DNA of 64,000 nucleotides from Bermanella sp047621325 (GTDB lineage: Bacteria > Pseudomonadota > Gammaproteobacteria > Pseudomonadales > Oceanobacteraceae), in assembly GCA_047621325.1 (NCBI GenBank), contig JBLHLT010000005.1, forward strand, positions 1-64,000. The letters are read 5' to 3'. The notes below the pieces were generated by a model, which worked only from the letters and a program-made list of their open reading frames with translations, had not been told where the DNA came from and searched no databases. The translations under genes were made by a program, and so were the position numbers. Shown here in pieces: positions 33,867 through 43,813 of the stretch. Positions within the stretch are counted from its first letter, which is position 1. Each line of letters starts with the position of its first letter.

Positions 33867-35668
33867 TGTTTTGAGGCTCTGTATTGCTCAAACGTTTTGT
33901 TGACAGCTGGATACTGGGTTTTACTCTTGCGTGCGGTTTGGGTTTCTATTTTCAATGTGTTGTCGATCCAAAAAATACCGCCATCAGAAAATGGAGAATA
34001 TAGGGACTCGCTGGTTTTTGTGCCGGGGACTTTTGGAAATTTAATCCAACGCCAATGAGCGCCTCTTGTATAAGGTACTTTAAAATCTGGAATAAACGCG
34101 GCTGAGTCATGAATCATCTGCTCGATTTCTTTAGAAAGATTGATGCGAAGGTCTTTGTTTGTCTCGCTTCGATACTGCATGATTTTTTTATCAAGCTCAG
34201 GGATGTCCATATTAGTAATATTGTTTGTTTGCGGCTTATGAGCATTTTCGCTATGGAAATGCTGCCAAAATGCCGGTCTAAATCCTGTACTCCAACCTAG
34301 TGATGCTATTTGATGCTGCTTTTGCATTATAGTTTTGTAGTGTGACGAAGAGTCTTGTAACACTAAATTGAGCTCGATACCTGCCTTGAGCGCATCTTGT
34401 TTTAGAATTGACCAGCGTTCGCTGTGTTCTTTACGACCATATGCGAGGTCAAGGCTTAATCGTTTGCCGTTATTGGTACGAATGCCATCGCCATCGCGGG
34501 TATTCCAGTTACTGTCATTTAGCAGTGCATTGGCTTTATCTAAATTAAAGTCTCGAGCCTTAATGTTGTCATTTGTGTATTCTCCATAGCCTGTATGAAA
34601 CGTTTGAAGGCGTTCGTAGTCACCGCGAAGGACGGTATTAATAACTTTGTCAAAATTAAGCGCATAATTTAGGGCTAGGCGTACGGTTTTATCTTTTAGA
34701 ATTGCGTTATCCTGATTTAAAAAGAAGCCAGAACTTGAGCGAGGCGTGTCATTGTAAAAGAAAAATTTCTCAATAAATCCTTTGTCATACAGCATGCCTT
34801 TGGCTTTGTTATGCCAAAACTCAGGCTGTATAAGCGTAAAGGTATCTAAATTACCTTTTTCAAAATGACTATAAGCGATGTTGACATCGCGAATGACCTT
34901 AATGATGACTTTGTCGACGTTAAAGCGTCCTACATTATATTTGTAGTCTTTAGCCCACCAGTCTTGTTTGCGTGTGAATTCAACCTGCTTGCCTTTTTTT
35001 ATTTGGCTTATCTGATACGGGCCTGTATTTGGGATTATTTTCCAGTTGTAATCTTTTACCCACGTTTCATTGATGGTTTTATAAAAATGTTTAGGGGTTG
35101 GGCCAATGCCATAATAATAGTGAAGGTCTTCTTTCGGGTGAGCCACTGCGCCGGTGATAGAAATAGTGTGGTTGTCATATTTAGTTACATCTATAACTTG
35201 CTCAGTGTAGTAATTGTTATACCAAGGGGCGTTGATATGAGGCGAGCGCATAAATTCAAATGTGAATAAGTAGTCGTCTGCCATAACTGGTTGGCCGTCG
35301 CTCCATTTTGCGGCTGGATCTAATTTATAGTAAACCGTTTTGCCATCAGCGCCATAAGCCCAAGCTTGTGCTAATTGAGGTATAACCTCCAATGTGTTTG
35401 GGTGCATACCCACAAGGCCAAGCTGATTAGCATTGATATAAGCCCTAAAAGAGCTGTTGGAGTCAGGGCCAACGGTTCTGAGTGTTGGCGGAAATGTCAG
35501 CATGAATTCGGTAAAAACACCGCCTTTGATTGCTTGTGAGCTTGCCCAAGAAGGAGATTGGTTATTTGTTTCCCATTTTAAATCATCAGGCAGCGTGGTG
35601 CTTTGTGCAAACACCGAATTGCTTGCAATTAAGCAGCAAAGAATGAAAACGCTTCTTATTATTTTCAT
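33863..35668 (-). CDS. Peptide ABC transporter periplasmic substrate-binding protein (YejA-like)
   Basis: This 601-residue protein has a signal peptide beginning at the ATG at 35668 (MKIIRSVFILCCLIASNSVFA, cut after FA) and belongs to the SBP_bac_5 family of oligopeptide binders. Segments include AAKWSDGQPVMADDYLFTFE and YALNFDKVINTVL. The large size and the operon fit the YejA branch (microcin C-type or larger peptides). An in-frame upstream start at 35734 would put the signal peptide internal, so it is rejected. Confidence 0.92.
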   Translation of the reverse strand: MKIIRSVFILCCLIASNSVFAQSTTLPDDLKWETNNQSPSWASSQAIKGGVFTEFMLTFPPTLRTVGPDSNSSFRAYINANQLGLVGMHPNTLEVIPQLAQAWAYGADGKTVYYKLDPAAKWSDGQPVMADDYLFTFEFMRSPHINAPWYNNYYTEQVIDVTKYDNHTISITGAVAHPKEDLHYYYGIGPTPKHFYKTINETWVKDYNWKIIPNTGPYQISQIKKGKQVEFTRKQDWWAKDYKYNVGRFNVDKVIIKVIRDVNIAYSHFEKGNLDTFTLIQPEFWHNKAKGMLYDKGFIEKFFFYNDTPRSSSGFFLNQDNAILKDKTVRLALNYALNFDKVINTVLRGDYERLQTFHTGYGEYTNDNIKARDFNLDKANALLNDSNWNTRDGDGIRTNNGKRLSLDLAYGRKEHSERWSILKQDALKAGIELNLVLQDSSSHYKTIMQKQHQIASLGWSTGFRPAFWQHFHSENAHKPQTNNITNMDIPELDKKIMQYRSETNKDLRINLSKEIEQMIHDSAAFIPDFKVPYTRGAHWRWIKFPKVPGTKTSESLYSPFSDGGIFWIDNTLKIETQTARKSKTQYPAVNKTFEQYRASKQ

Positions 35669-35678
35669 GGTTAATTTC

Positions 35679-36722
35679 TCAGCTAAAGTAGGAATGTTTT
35701 TTAGGGTCAAAAGCTTCTCGTACAGCTTCACCAATAAATGTCACCAGTGTCAGAACAATGGTGAGGGCAATAACGGCTGATGCTGCAATCCACTGGTAAT
35801 CGAGGTTGTTAGTGCCTTGTTGTAGTAGCTCGCCCCAGCTTGGTGTTGGTGCTGGTAAACCAAAGCCCAAATAATCAAGGCTGGTTAAAGCGGTAATGCC
35901 GCTGACCACAGAAAAGGGGAAAAATGTAATGAGTATAGAAACCGAATTAGGAAGAATATGTTTAAACATTATTCGCCAATTTGATGCACCAATTGAGCGG
36001 GCGGCCAATACATACTCACGGGTGTTTTCACGATATGTTTCTGTTCGCATATACCAAGTAAGGCCCATCCAGCTAAATGCGCCGAGCATTAATGCTAGTG
36101 TCCAAAAGTTAGGTGTAATAATGGAAGCGACAATCATAATAATATAAAGAATAGGAACGTTAGAGAGTATCTCGATAATGCGCTGGAATATCAGATCAAA
36201 TGTCCCGCCTAAAAAGCCCATTAGAGCACCAATAAAAATACCAATAAGATAGGTAATAACAAGTAAGAAAAGTGAAAATAGAATTGCAATCCTAAAGCCA
36301 TAAATTAACCGCGCTGAAATATCGCGGCCTGCCATGTCGGTGCCCAGATAATGTTTCTGTTCAATTGATGGTGAGTAGGGTGGGTATTCACCTTCTATGA
36401 AGTGATTTTCAAAAGGATTATATGGGATGACGGCTTCTATTAGCCAATTCCCTGAATTAGGGTTTTGATCAAAAGCGTGTTTTAGCTCCCGATAGTTTGT
36501 TTCCCAGCTGTAATCAAGTCCAAAGGTGCTGCCAGGTAATATGTCGCCGTAACTTGGAAAATAAAGAGTGTCATTATAATGGATAATGACAGGACGATTG
36601 TTTACCCATATTTCAGCAAACAAACTTGCAACGATTAATATACAAATGGCTATGAATGAAAAATATCCGCGCTTAATTGATTTAAAGCGTTGCCATCTGC
36701 GTTTTGCTTGAGGAGAAAACAT
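35679..36722 (-). CDS. Peptide ABC transporter permease (YejE/DppC-like)
   Basis: This 347-residue inner-membrane permease has a cytoplasmic N-terminus (FSPQAKRRWQRFKSIKRGY), one membrane helix, a long periplasmic loop (about 45-140) and the five-helix transport core, with the EAA-type loop YVLAARSIGASNWRIMFKHI. The long loop with HYLGTDMAGRDISARLIYG is typical of YejE. It shares a base with the preceding permease gene. Confidence 0.94.
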   Translation of the reverse strand: MFSPQAKRRWQRFKSIKRGYFSFIAICILIVASLFAEIWVNNRPVIIHYNDTLYFPSYGDILPGSTFGLDYSWETNYRELKHAFDQNPNSGNWLIEAVIPYNPFENHFIEGEYPPYSPSIEQKHYLGTDMAGRDISARLIYGFRIAILFSLFLLVITYLIGIFIGALMGFLGGTFDLIFQRIIEILSNVPILYIIMIVASIITPNFWTLALMLGAFSWMGLTWYMRTETYRENTREYVLAARSIGASNWRIMFKHILPNSVSILITFFPFSVVSGITALTSLDYLGFGLPAPTPSWGELLQQGTNNLDYQWIAASAVIALTIVLTLVTFIGEAVREAFDPKKHSYFS

Positions 36723-37750
36723 TATTTGCTCTCCCCAAATCGAATTCTAGGGTCAGCCCACGCTACGCAAATATCGCTGAGTATATTGCCTATCAAATAT
36801 AGTACGGCTGAAATTACTAAAATGCCCATGACCACAGGGTAGTCTCTTTCAACTAATGCTTCATAGCCAAGTAGGCCGATGCCATCAATATTAAATATTT
36901 TTTCAATTAAAAATGAGCCGCCTAAAATTACACCGATGTTTTGACCAAAGTGTGTTGCTAAAGGTATTAAGCTGTTTCTTAATGCGTGGCGTCTAACAGC
37001 TTGTTTGAAGCTAAAGCCCTTTGCTGTGGCGGTGCGTACATAATCAGCGGCGAGGTTTTCCATTAATGCGTTTTTCATCATAAACGTCATGACGGCAAGT
37101 GAACCCATCATGTAGGCAATCAGTGGTAGAGCGGCATGATTAAGTAAATCTTTGATTTTGCCCCATGTGGTTAGATATTCAAATTCATCACTGACAAAGC
37201 CTCCCAAAGGAAACCATTCAAGGTGAACTGCAAAATAGGCGATGCATGCAATGCCAATGACATAACCAGGCACGGCATAGCTAATAAATATAAAAGCAGA
37301 CGAGATGTGATCAAATGGGGTGCCGTGCTTGATCGCCTTGATAATACCCAGAGGGATGCAAATTAAGTAAGTTAATATCATGGTGGTAACACCATAAAAA
37401 ATTGAAATAGGGAGGCGGTCTTTGATGCTTTCCCATACGGGTTCGCCATATCGAGTTGATTCGCCTAGGTCAAGATTTAGAATCTTCCATAGCCACTCAA
37501 AATAACTGCTAATAATGGGTTTGTCGAAACCATAGTAGGTTTTCAGTTGTTCGAGTTGATCTTCGCTGAGGCTTTGTGAACCGAAGCCGTTTGAGCTAGA
37601 TGAAGTTGCAGAGTTTGAAAATTGAGCTTCTGCAAGCATGCGCTCGATGGGCCCGCCTGGCACCAGTCGTGTTAAGGTAAATACTAATAATGTAATCCCG
37701 ATAAAGGTCGGAATAATTAGCAATAACCGCTGTAAAAAGTAGCTTTGCAT
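36722..37750 (-). CDS. Peptide ABC transporter permease (YejB/DppB-like)
   Basis: This 342-residue inner-membrane permease starts with the typical first helix YFLQRLLLIIPTFIGITLLVF and TRLVPGGP, and has the EAA-type loop YVRTATAKGFSFKQAVRRHAL. It is the first gene of a six-gene unit: permease, permease, binding protein, ATPase, ATPase, fabI. A short gap separates it from mltD, which is read in the same direction. Confidence 0.94.
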   Translation of the reverse strand: MQSYFLQRLLLIIPTFIGITLLVFTLTRLVPGGPIERMLAEAQFSNSATSSSSNGFGSQSLSEDQLEQLKTYYGFDKPIISSYFEWLWKILNLDLGESTRYGEPVWESIKDRLPISIFYGVTTMILTYLICIPLGIIKAIKHGTPFDHISSAFIFISYAVPGYVIGIACIAYFAVHLEWFPLGGFVSDEFEYLTTWGKIKDLLNHAALPLIAYMMGSLAVMTFMMKNALMENLAADYVRTATAKGFSFKQAVRRHALRNSLIPLATHFGQNIGVILGGSFLIEKIFNIDGIGLLGYEALVERDYPVVMGILVISAVLYLIGNILSDICVAWADPRIRFGESK

Positions 37751-37817
37751 GCTTGTTTCTTATTGTTATGAGTAAAGATAAGTTAACAGATCCGCTGTGT
37801 TAAAACAAAGCAGTTGC

Positions 37818-39407
37818 TTAACCTGCTTGTGTGACATCCACATACAGAATCAGTTCATCACCTGGCTGAAGGTATTTTCTGTTTTTAATTTGATTCCAGC
37901 GCTGAATATCTTTAACACTCACGTTAAATTTGTCAGCAATTCTATGTAAGCTGTCGCCGTTTCTTACTCTATAGCGAACTTTGCGAATTACTTCTCTGTT
38001 TTGTTTGCCCCAGCCGTTTTCTGTTTTAGACCAGATAACCAAATTTTGTCCAGGCATAAGTGGATCTTTCGGAGCCATGCCATTCCATTTGGCAATGCTG
38101 CTTACTGGTACTTTATGTTGCTTTGATAGGCTCCAAAAGCTATCACCACTTTGAACGCGGTGGCTTATTTTAGATGAACCTTTTGGGCCTCGTGCATTAT
38201 TTTGTTTTACATTTTTACGGTTTTTGGCGCTGTAGGTGTAACTCGATAAGTTATTAAAGGCGGTTGGTATCAATAGCATGTCGCCAATATGTAGCAAGCT
38301 ACCTTGTATTGGGTTTACTTGCTTAAGGGCGTCAGGCGTCGTGTGATATTTTTTAGCAATAGAAATTAAGGAATCGCCACTGGCTATTTTATAGCGCTGC
38401 CATTTGATGCGCTGATGAGGTTCAATTTCTGACAGTTGTTGTTCTATTTGAGCCTTATTTTCAATGGGCACCAGTATTTCATGAGGGCCATTTGGGCTGG
38501 TGGCCCATTGATTGTATTGAGGATTAAGTTTGTAAATTTCTTCTAGCTCGACACCTGCCATGATGGCTGCTTGGCTGAGGTCCATTTGGCTGCCGGTATC
38601 GACGACTGCGAAATACGGCTTATTCTCAATAAAAGGCAGGGTTATTCCGTGCTTTTCGGGTTCTGCAATTAATTTTGCTAGTGCAATTAATTTTGGGACG
38701 TAATCGCGCGTTTCTTTTGGTAAGGAAAGTGACCAAAAGTCTGTCGGAAGACCTTTACGTTTGTTTTTTCGGATGGCTTTTCTGACCGTGCCTCCACCTG
38801 AGTTATAGGCAGCTAACGCGAGCATCCAATCGCCATCAAATTCACGTGATAGTCCTTTTAAGAATTTAAGTGCGGCTATGGTTGAGCGGCGAATGTCGCG
38901 GCGACCGTCGTACCACCAATCTTGATTTAATCCATAAATATGTCCGGTGCTAGGTATAAATTGCCATACGCCCGAGGCACGGCCATGGCTGTATGCAAAA
39001 GGGTCGAATGCGCTTTCAACTATAGGTAATAAGGCAATTTCTCCAGGCATATCACGTACATCTATTTGTTCCATTATGAAAAATAAGTATCGCTCTGCTC
39101 GCAGCGATACTCGATCAATATAGGACTGATGCCTTTTAAACCAATTTAGTTGTGCGGTGATGGCACTGTTCTCAAGTTCGCTATCAAGTTGATATTGGTC
39201 TCGCACTCTTTGCCATAGGTCTAGGCTTTCTTGTTCTAAGGGGGGTTCATCAGTTACTGTATCCGATGTTGTGTTTATCTCTTGAGGCTGCTCAATTAAT
39301 AGGCTGGGTGCTTGGTAGGCTTCGAGATCATCTAAACTTGGAGATATTGCGCTGCAGGCACTGAGGATTAATGAGGTGCCAATAGTGAAAATAATGCGTG
39401 AAAACAA
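37818..39407 (-). CDS. mltD: Membrane-bound lytic murein transglycosylase D
   Basis: MltD cleaves peptidoglycan glycan strands. The 529-residue protein is a lipoprotein (lipobox LSAC at residues 15-18), with an SLT domain (about 105-215; catalytic Glu in LPIVESAFDP, then ASGVWQFIPSTG and ALAAYNSGGGTV). Three LysM repeats near the C-terminus start SGDSLISIAKKYH, SGDSFWSLSKQHK and NGDSLHRIADKFN. It diverges from the methyltransferase gene. Confidence 0.96.
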   Translation of the reverse strand: MFSRIIFTIGTSLILSACSAISPSLDDLEAYQAPSLLIEQPQEINTTSDTVTDEPPLEQESLDLWQRVRDQYQLDSELENSAITAQLNWFKRHQSYIDRVSLRAERYLFFIMEQIDVRDMPGEIALLPIVESAFDPFAYSHGRASGVWQFIPSTGHIYGLNQDWWYDGRRDIRRSTIAALKFLKGLSREFDGDWMLALAAYNSGGGTVRKAIRKNKRKGLPTDFWSLSLPKETRDYVPKLIALAKLIAEPEKHGITLPFIENKPYFAVVDTGSQMDLSQAAIMAGVELEEIYKLNPQYNQWATSPNGPHEILVPIENKAQIEQQLSEIEPHQRIKWQRYKIASGDSLISIAKKYHTTPDALKQVNPIQGSLLHIGDMLLIPTAFNNLSSYTYSAKNRKNVKQNNARGPKGSSKISHRVQSGDSFWSLSKQHKVPVSSIAKWNGMAPKDPLMPGQNLVIWSKTENGWGKQNREVIRKVRYRVRNGDSLHRIADKFNVSVKDIQRWNQIKNRKYLQPGDELILYVDVTQAG

Positions 39408-39499
39408 TTGGAAATACCGATATAAAAATGTAAAGGCAGTGTATGAATACCAAGGTATCGGGTCAAGCTAGGTTTTGTGTAAATGAGTAAACTGTCGCA

Positions 39500-40219
39500 A
39501 TGGATTCGAATATGAAAAATGATTGGCGGGAAAGCGCCGTAGCTGAAAATCTATATGAGGTAGAGATTGAGGCGTTACAGCAGATTATGCCTGATTTATA
39601 TGGGCACTACCTTTTGCAATTAAGTGCGTTTAATCAGTCAGTGGTTAAAAAAACGTATTTGCGCCACCATTTTTTTGCCTCTCATCATAAAAATAATCAA
39701 TTGCAGCTTGATTATGAAGCATTACCATTCAGAAGTAATAGCGTGGATTGCGTTGTGGCGCACCATGTTTTTGATCACCAAGAGGAGGCGCATCAGTGCC
39801 TTAGGGAGGCTGCGAGGATTGTCGTACCTAATGGCTATTTGATTGTAATTGGGTTTAATCCTTATAGTGCTTGGGGTATTAGCCGGCTTTTCTCAAAATA
39901 CAGCCTAGCACCAAAAGGGAGCTATCTTTCTCAATCAAGATTATTAGATTGGATGACGTTATTGGGCTTTAGAGTGGAGCGGGGGATTGAGCTGCAATAC
40001 TCACCTCCTGTCGTATTGCGCTACTTTCCTCGTGTTTCTAGGTATATTGATCGCCTGTTGCGCTACTTAGGATTGCCTGGCGCAGGCGTATATGTTTTGT
40101 TGGCGCGTAAATTGGTTGCAGGAAGAACCCCAATTCGGCCACAATGGAGGGCTTTGGGCGGTCGGCGTATTCCGGTCGCATCGCCGAGCGCAAGAGGTTT
40201 AAGTGTCCCAAATCGTTGA
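39500..40219 (+). CDS. SAM-dependent methyltransferase (type 11)
   Basis: This 239-residue protein has a methyltransferase fold of the UbiE/type 11 kind, with FRSNSVDCVVAHHVFDH as post-motif region and PNGYLIVIGFNPYS later. Motif I is not a clear glycine-rich loop, so its substrate and even activity are uncertain. It lies between mltD and rnhA, the same place as an uncharacterised methyltransferase in Pseudomonas. A second ATG at 39512 is an equally possible start. The 3' end overlaps rnhA by 17 bp. Confidence 0.8.
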   Translation: MDSNMKNDWRESAVAENLYEVEIEALQQIMPDLYGHYLLQLSAFNQSVVKKTYLRHHFFASHHKNNQLQLDYEALPFRSNSVDCVVAHHVFDHQEEAHQCLREAARIVVPNGYLIVIGFNPYSAWGISRLFSKYSLAPKGSYLSQSRLLDWMTLLGFRVERGIELQYSPPVVLRYFPRVSRYIDRLLRYLGLPGAGVYVLLARKLVAGRTPIRPQWRALGGRRIPVASPSARGLSVPNR

Positions 40220-40652
40220 AATATATACAGATGGTGCCTGCAAAGGAAATCCGGGGCCTGGTGGTTGGGGTGCATGGCTACGCTTTGGCAATAAAGAGAA
40301 AGAATTATTCGGTGGTGAGCATGATACGACCAATAACCGCATGGAACTCATGGCGGCTATTGCGGGTCTAGAAATTTTAACTAGGCCGTGTCAGGTTGAG
40401 TTAACAACAGACAGTGAATACCTAAGAAAAGGTGTTCTTGAGTGGATGACCAATTGGAAGAAACGCAATTGGATGACCGCAGCCAAAAAACCCGTAAAAA
40501 ACCAAGATTTGTGGGTACGATTAGATAAAGCCATTTCAGCCCATACTATTAATTGGCATTGGGTTAAGGGGCATTCTGGCCATGAAGGAAATGAAAAAGC
40601 AGATCAGCTAGCGAATAAAGGGGTTGATCAATTGTTGAAGGGCACATCATGA
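40203..40652 (+). CDS. rnhA: Ribonuclease HI
   Basis: RNase HI removes RNA from RNA-DNA hybrids. The 149-residue protein carries all active-site residues at their E. coli positions: D10 (YTDGACKGNPGPGG), E48, D70, H124 and D134. It starts with GTG, preceded by AGAGG inside the methyltransferase gene. Its stop overlaps the dnaQ start (ATGA), so the pair is translationally coupled, the classic rnhA-dnaQ arrangement in a co-directional form. Confidence 0.97.
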   Translation: MSQIVEIYTDGACKGNPGPGGWGAWLRFGNKEKELFGGEHDTTNNRMELMAAIAGLEILTRPCQVELTTDSEYLRKGVLEWMTNWKKRNWMTAAKKPVKNQDLWVRLDKAISAHTINWHWVKGHSGHEGNEKADQLANKGVDQLLKGTS

Positions 40653-41356
40653 GACAAATAGTTCTCGATACTGAAACCACGGGTATTGGTGAAGGTCACA
40701 AAATTATTGAGATTGGTTGTGTTGAACTTGTTAATCGTAAATTAACGGGCCGTCATTACCATCAGTATGTGAACCCGCAGCGCTTAGTGGACCCTGAGGC
40801 CATGCAAGTTCACGGAATAACGGATGAATTCCTTGAAGATAAGCCGCTTTTCGGGCAGGTGGCGGATGATTTTATCTCCTTCATAAAAGGAGCGCAGCTT
40901 GTTATCCATAACGCACCATTCGATGTTGGCTTTATGGATAGGGAATTTGGCAATCTTCGAGGTTATCCAAAAACGACTGATATTTGTACGGTTTTAGATA
41001 CCCTAAAACTGGCAAGGCAAATACACCCTGGTCAGCGTAATAGCTTAGATGCTTTGTGTAGGCGTTACGGTATAGACAATAGCCACCGTGAGCTGCACGG
41101 CGCATTACTCGACTCTGAAATATTAGCGGATGTTTACTTGCTCATGACGGGTGGGCAAACAGCGTTAACGCTAAATAGCCAAGAAGATGACAATGATCAG
41201 CCGTCAGAAGAAGAAATTTTAAAGAGCTTAGTAGTCGATCCAACGATCGCGGCTAATTTGCCGGTCTATGGGATTAGCAGTGAAGAGCTAACAAGCCACA
41301 AGGCTTTTTTGGACATGCTTTCAGGCAAGTGTGAAAACGTTCAGTGGCATAAGTAG
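40649..41356 (+). CDS. dnaQ: DNA polymerase III epsilon subunit (proofreading exonuclease)
   Basis: DnaQ is the 3'-5' proofreading subunit of the replicative polymerase. The 235-residue protein has Exo I DTETTG with D7 and E9, Exo II HNAPFDVGFMDRE, and Exo III HRELHGALLDSEILADVYL, followed by the C-terminal polymerase-binding tail. It overlaps rnhA by 4 bp. Confidence 0.97.
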   Translation: MRQIVLDTETTGIGEGHKIIEIGCVELVNRKLTGRHYHQYVNPQRLVDPEAMQVHGITDEFLEDKPLFGQVADDFISFIKGAQLVIHNAPFDVGFMDREFGNLRGYPKTTDICTVLDTLKLARQIHPGQRNSLDALCRRYGIDNSHRELHGALLDSEILADVYLLMTGGQTALTLNSQEDDNDQPSEEEILKSLVVDPTIAANLPVYGISSEELTSHKAFLDMLSGKCENVQWHK

Positions 41357-41465
41357 CTGGGCTTCGTGAATTGAGTCAATGATTTACCCAGTATTTAAGG
41401 TTAGAATCACTTAAATGATAAATATTATAAAAAAGCACCTATGTGCAATGAGTAATTAGGCTCAT

Positions 41466-43109
41466 ATGAATCAAGTTTCTAATATAAGTGTAGCAATTGG
41501 TCTTGTTCGTAAAGAACTAGAAACGACCTTACAAAAAGCTGAAAACTACCTTTCACGTTTTAGTGAAACTCTCGACTCGTCACATCTCAAGTTATTTGCT
41601 GATGAGGTTAACCTCGCCCGCGGTACGTTTAAGTTACTGGAATTATCTGGTGCGGATTCGTTAGCTACGGAAATGCTGTCACTTATTGGTGATGGGGCGG
41701 TTAAGCAGACAGTGAAACTAGAAGCGCTTGGTCAATCTTTGATCGGACTCACCCAGTATATTAACGTTTTATTAGAGCAAGAAGTTGACCACCCAATCTT
41801 ACTGGTGCCAACAATCAATATTGTTCGCAAAGTTGGTGGCCACAGGCCTATTACTGAATCCCATTTCTTTAGTGTCAACCTTCGCCCGAAATTACCACCC
41901 GTTGAAAAACTTAACTTCAATGTGAAACCGCATTTACCGCGTATTCGGTTAATGTTCCAAGCGGGTCTTCTAAGGGTGCTCAAAGATCAAGAGCCAGTCG
42001 TAGGATTCAAGTTAATACAGCGTTCACTGGTTCTGCTTGAAAGAGGGTTGCGAGGCACCATGGCATGGCCGTTTTGGTGGTCATGTTTAGCGGCTGTAAA
42101 AGCAATGGCAGAAGATGAATATGACTTAACGTTAGCAAGGAGAATGCTTTTTGCACGTGTTGATATTCTAATGCGTACGATGATTAAAAACGGCGTAAAA
42201 GTTTTTACCAGTCAGGCCGCAAATGAGCTACATAAAGATTTATTGCATATTGTAAGCTTGTCACATCAGCAAAGTGGCCTCATCGAAGACGTCAAACAGG
42301 CTTATTCTATCCGCTCAACTGTAACTGAGCAGCAATTAAAAACTGAGCGCAAATTACTAGCTGGGCCGGATATTGGTTCGTTTGACACCTTAGCCAAAGC
42401 CTTTAAAGAAGAGATTCAAAGTGTTAAAGAGGCGCTTGATTTGGTCGAGCGTGATGTCTTAACAGAAATAGATTTTGATGAACTAAAAGCAAGGCTACAG
42501 CGAATGTCGAATGTGCTTAAAGTGATCAATCAAGATTCACTTGGTCAGCGCATAGAAGGACAGCTTGCAAATGTGATTGCACTGTCAAACTTATCCAAAG
42601 AAGAAAGGGTGATCGCTCTTGCAGGCATCGCCGATGCATTGTTGGAAGTGGAACTTGCTAGTGAAAAGTTTGGCCGACAATCGGCTGGTGCGCCAAATCA
42701 GCAAAAAATAATCGGTGCTGGTCATTATTTTGAAGCACGTATCGTTTTATTTGATGAGGTACATTCGGGCTTGGCCGTTTCCAAACGTGCGGTAGCGTCA
42801 TTTGTTGAAAATGGTGATAAATTACATTTAGCTAACATTGGGCAGGCTTTAACCGGTGTCAAAGGCGCACTTATATTCTTAAATGAAACACAGTGTGCGG
42901 ATATTATTACAATGTCGATTCGTTATCTGAATGAGCGAGTACTAAATAGTGAGGCACCTGCTGATGAGGCTCGCCTAGAAGTTCTGGCAGATGTTTTAAC
43001 GAGCATTGAATACTATATAGAAACAGTGTCTCGGTCAGATGTTTCAGCAAAGGATATACTTTCATTGGCGATAAAAAGCATCGCTCAACTTGGTTACAAG
43101 GTGGTTTGA
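41466..43109 (+). CDS. fimL: FimL-like twitching motility regulator
   Basis: The 547-residue, mostly helical protein resembles FimL of Pseudomonas, which is itself like the N-terminus of the chemotaxis kinase ChpA/PilL but lacks the phosphorylated histidine. FimL adjusts type IV pilus function and cAMP/Vfr signalling. Features seen: an Hpt-like N-terminal helical bundle (about 1-105), a central HPILLVPTINIVRK segment and RGTMAWPFWWSCLAAVKAM, then coiled helices. No receiver or kinase domain is present. It lies a short distance after dnaQ, and the following membrane protein gene overlaps its stop. Confidence 0.82.
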   Translation: MNQVSNISVAIGLVRKELETTLQKAENYLSRFSETLDSSHLKLFADEVNLARGTFKLLELSGADSLATEMLSLIGDGAVKQTVKLEALGQSLIGLTQYINVLLEQEVDHPILLVPTINIVRKVGGHRPITESHFFSVNLRPKLPPVEKLNFNVKPHLPRIRLMFQAGLLRVLKDQEPVVGFKLIQRSLVLLERGLRGTMAWPFWWSCLAAVKAMAEDEYDLTLARRMLFARVDILMRTMIKNGVKVFTSQAANELHKDLLHIVSLSHQQSGLIEDVKQAYSIRSTVTEQQLKTERKLLAGPDIGSFDTLAKAFKEEIQSVKEALDLVERDVLTEIDFDELKARLQRMSNVLKVINQDSLGQRIEGQLANVIALSNLSKEERVIALAGIADALLEVELASEKFGRQSAGAPNQQKIIGAGHYFEARIVLFDEVHSGLAVSKRAVASFVENGDKLHLANIGQALTGVKGALIFLNETQCADIITMSIRYLNERVLNSEAPADEARLEVLADVLTSIEYYIETVSRSDVSAKDILSLAIKSIAQLGYKVV

Positions 43110-43747
43110 TGGGTGTCTATATTTTAATTGCGGCTCTTGTCGTTATCGCCTTAATATTTCTTTATATCTCGGCTAAAACATTAATTTCACGTAATTGGTT
43201 TATGAAATGGTTACGCGGTAGTTTTGGGTTTCTTGCGGTATTGGGTACTGCGCTAAGTGGGATAGTTGCTTTTAATTTATTACATTATTCAACGGTTGAA
43301 GAAGGGCAGGTAATTGCAACGTTGCGTTTTATTGAGGTGTCTCCGCAAGAGTTCGATGTAGAGTTGGTTGGTCGTCACAAAAATAATCAATTTTATAGGC
43401 TTGAGGGCGATCAATGGCAATTAGATGTGCGACTCATAAAAGTAGCGGCTTGGTTTGATGGCGACTTGCCTGCTTATAAACTAGACAGGTTGTCTGGGCG
43501 TTATTTATCCTTAGAGCAAGAAAACCAAACTAATAAAAATGCTTATGATTTATTGGGTTCGCAGTTTGTTGATACTTGGCCTTGGATCGCTAATAAAAAG
43601 TGGCTAGGTTTGGTGCAAGCAAAGTATGGATCGGCGACTTACATGCCAATGGCAAATGGCGCTATTTATCAAGTGAGGCTATTTCATGATGGCTTGGACG
43701 CTCAAGCTGTAAATGAACAAGCAAAGCAGGCGCTAAATAGCTGGTAA
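43109..43747 (+). CDS. Inner-membrane protein of unknown function
   Basis: This 212-residue protein has two N-terminal membrane segments (about 2-20 and 34-56) and a periplasmic-looking domain of about 150 residues. The ATG at 43109 overlaps the fimL stop as TGATG; a TTG one codon earlier is also in frame. I recall similar proteins annotated loosely as cation or multidrug efflux, but nothing in the sequence supports transport. Coupling to fimL hints at an envelope or pilus-linked role. Confidence 0.75.
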   Translation: MGVYILIAALVVIALIFLYISAKTLISRNWFMKWLRGSFGFLAVLGTALSGIVAFNLLHYSTVEEGQVIATLRFIEVSPQEFDVELVGRHKNNQFYRLEGDQWQLDVRLIKVAAWFDGDLPAYKLDRLSGRYLSLEQENQTNKNAYDLLGSQFVDTWPWIANKKWLGLVQAKYGSATYMPMANGAIYQVRLFHDGLDAQAVNEQAKQALNSW

Positions 43748-43760
43748 TTGTTTTTATTGA

Positions 43761-43800
43761 GTGCATTAAAAAAGGGGCTTAAGCCCCTTTTTTAATGCAC
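43761..43800. terminator. Bidirectional terminator, perfect 40-bp palindrome
   Basis: A perfect palindrome (20-bp arms with no spacer) has a GGGGC/GCCCC core with A and T tracts. It sits between two convergent genes and can stop both. Confidence 0.95.
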
Positions 43801-43813
43801 GTACAAAACTGGA

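Noticed and set aside
34865..35269. 134-codon frame antisense to the peptide-binding protein gene
   Set aside because: It is fully covered by the binding-protein gene; the hydrophobic product is what antisense reading of such genes often gives.
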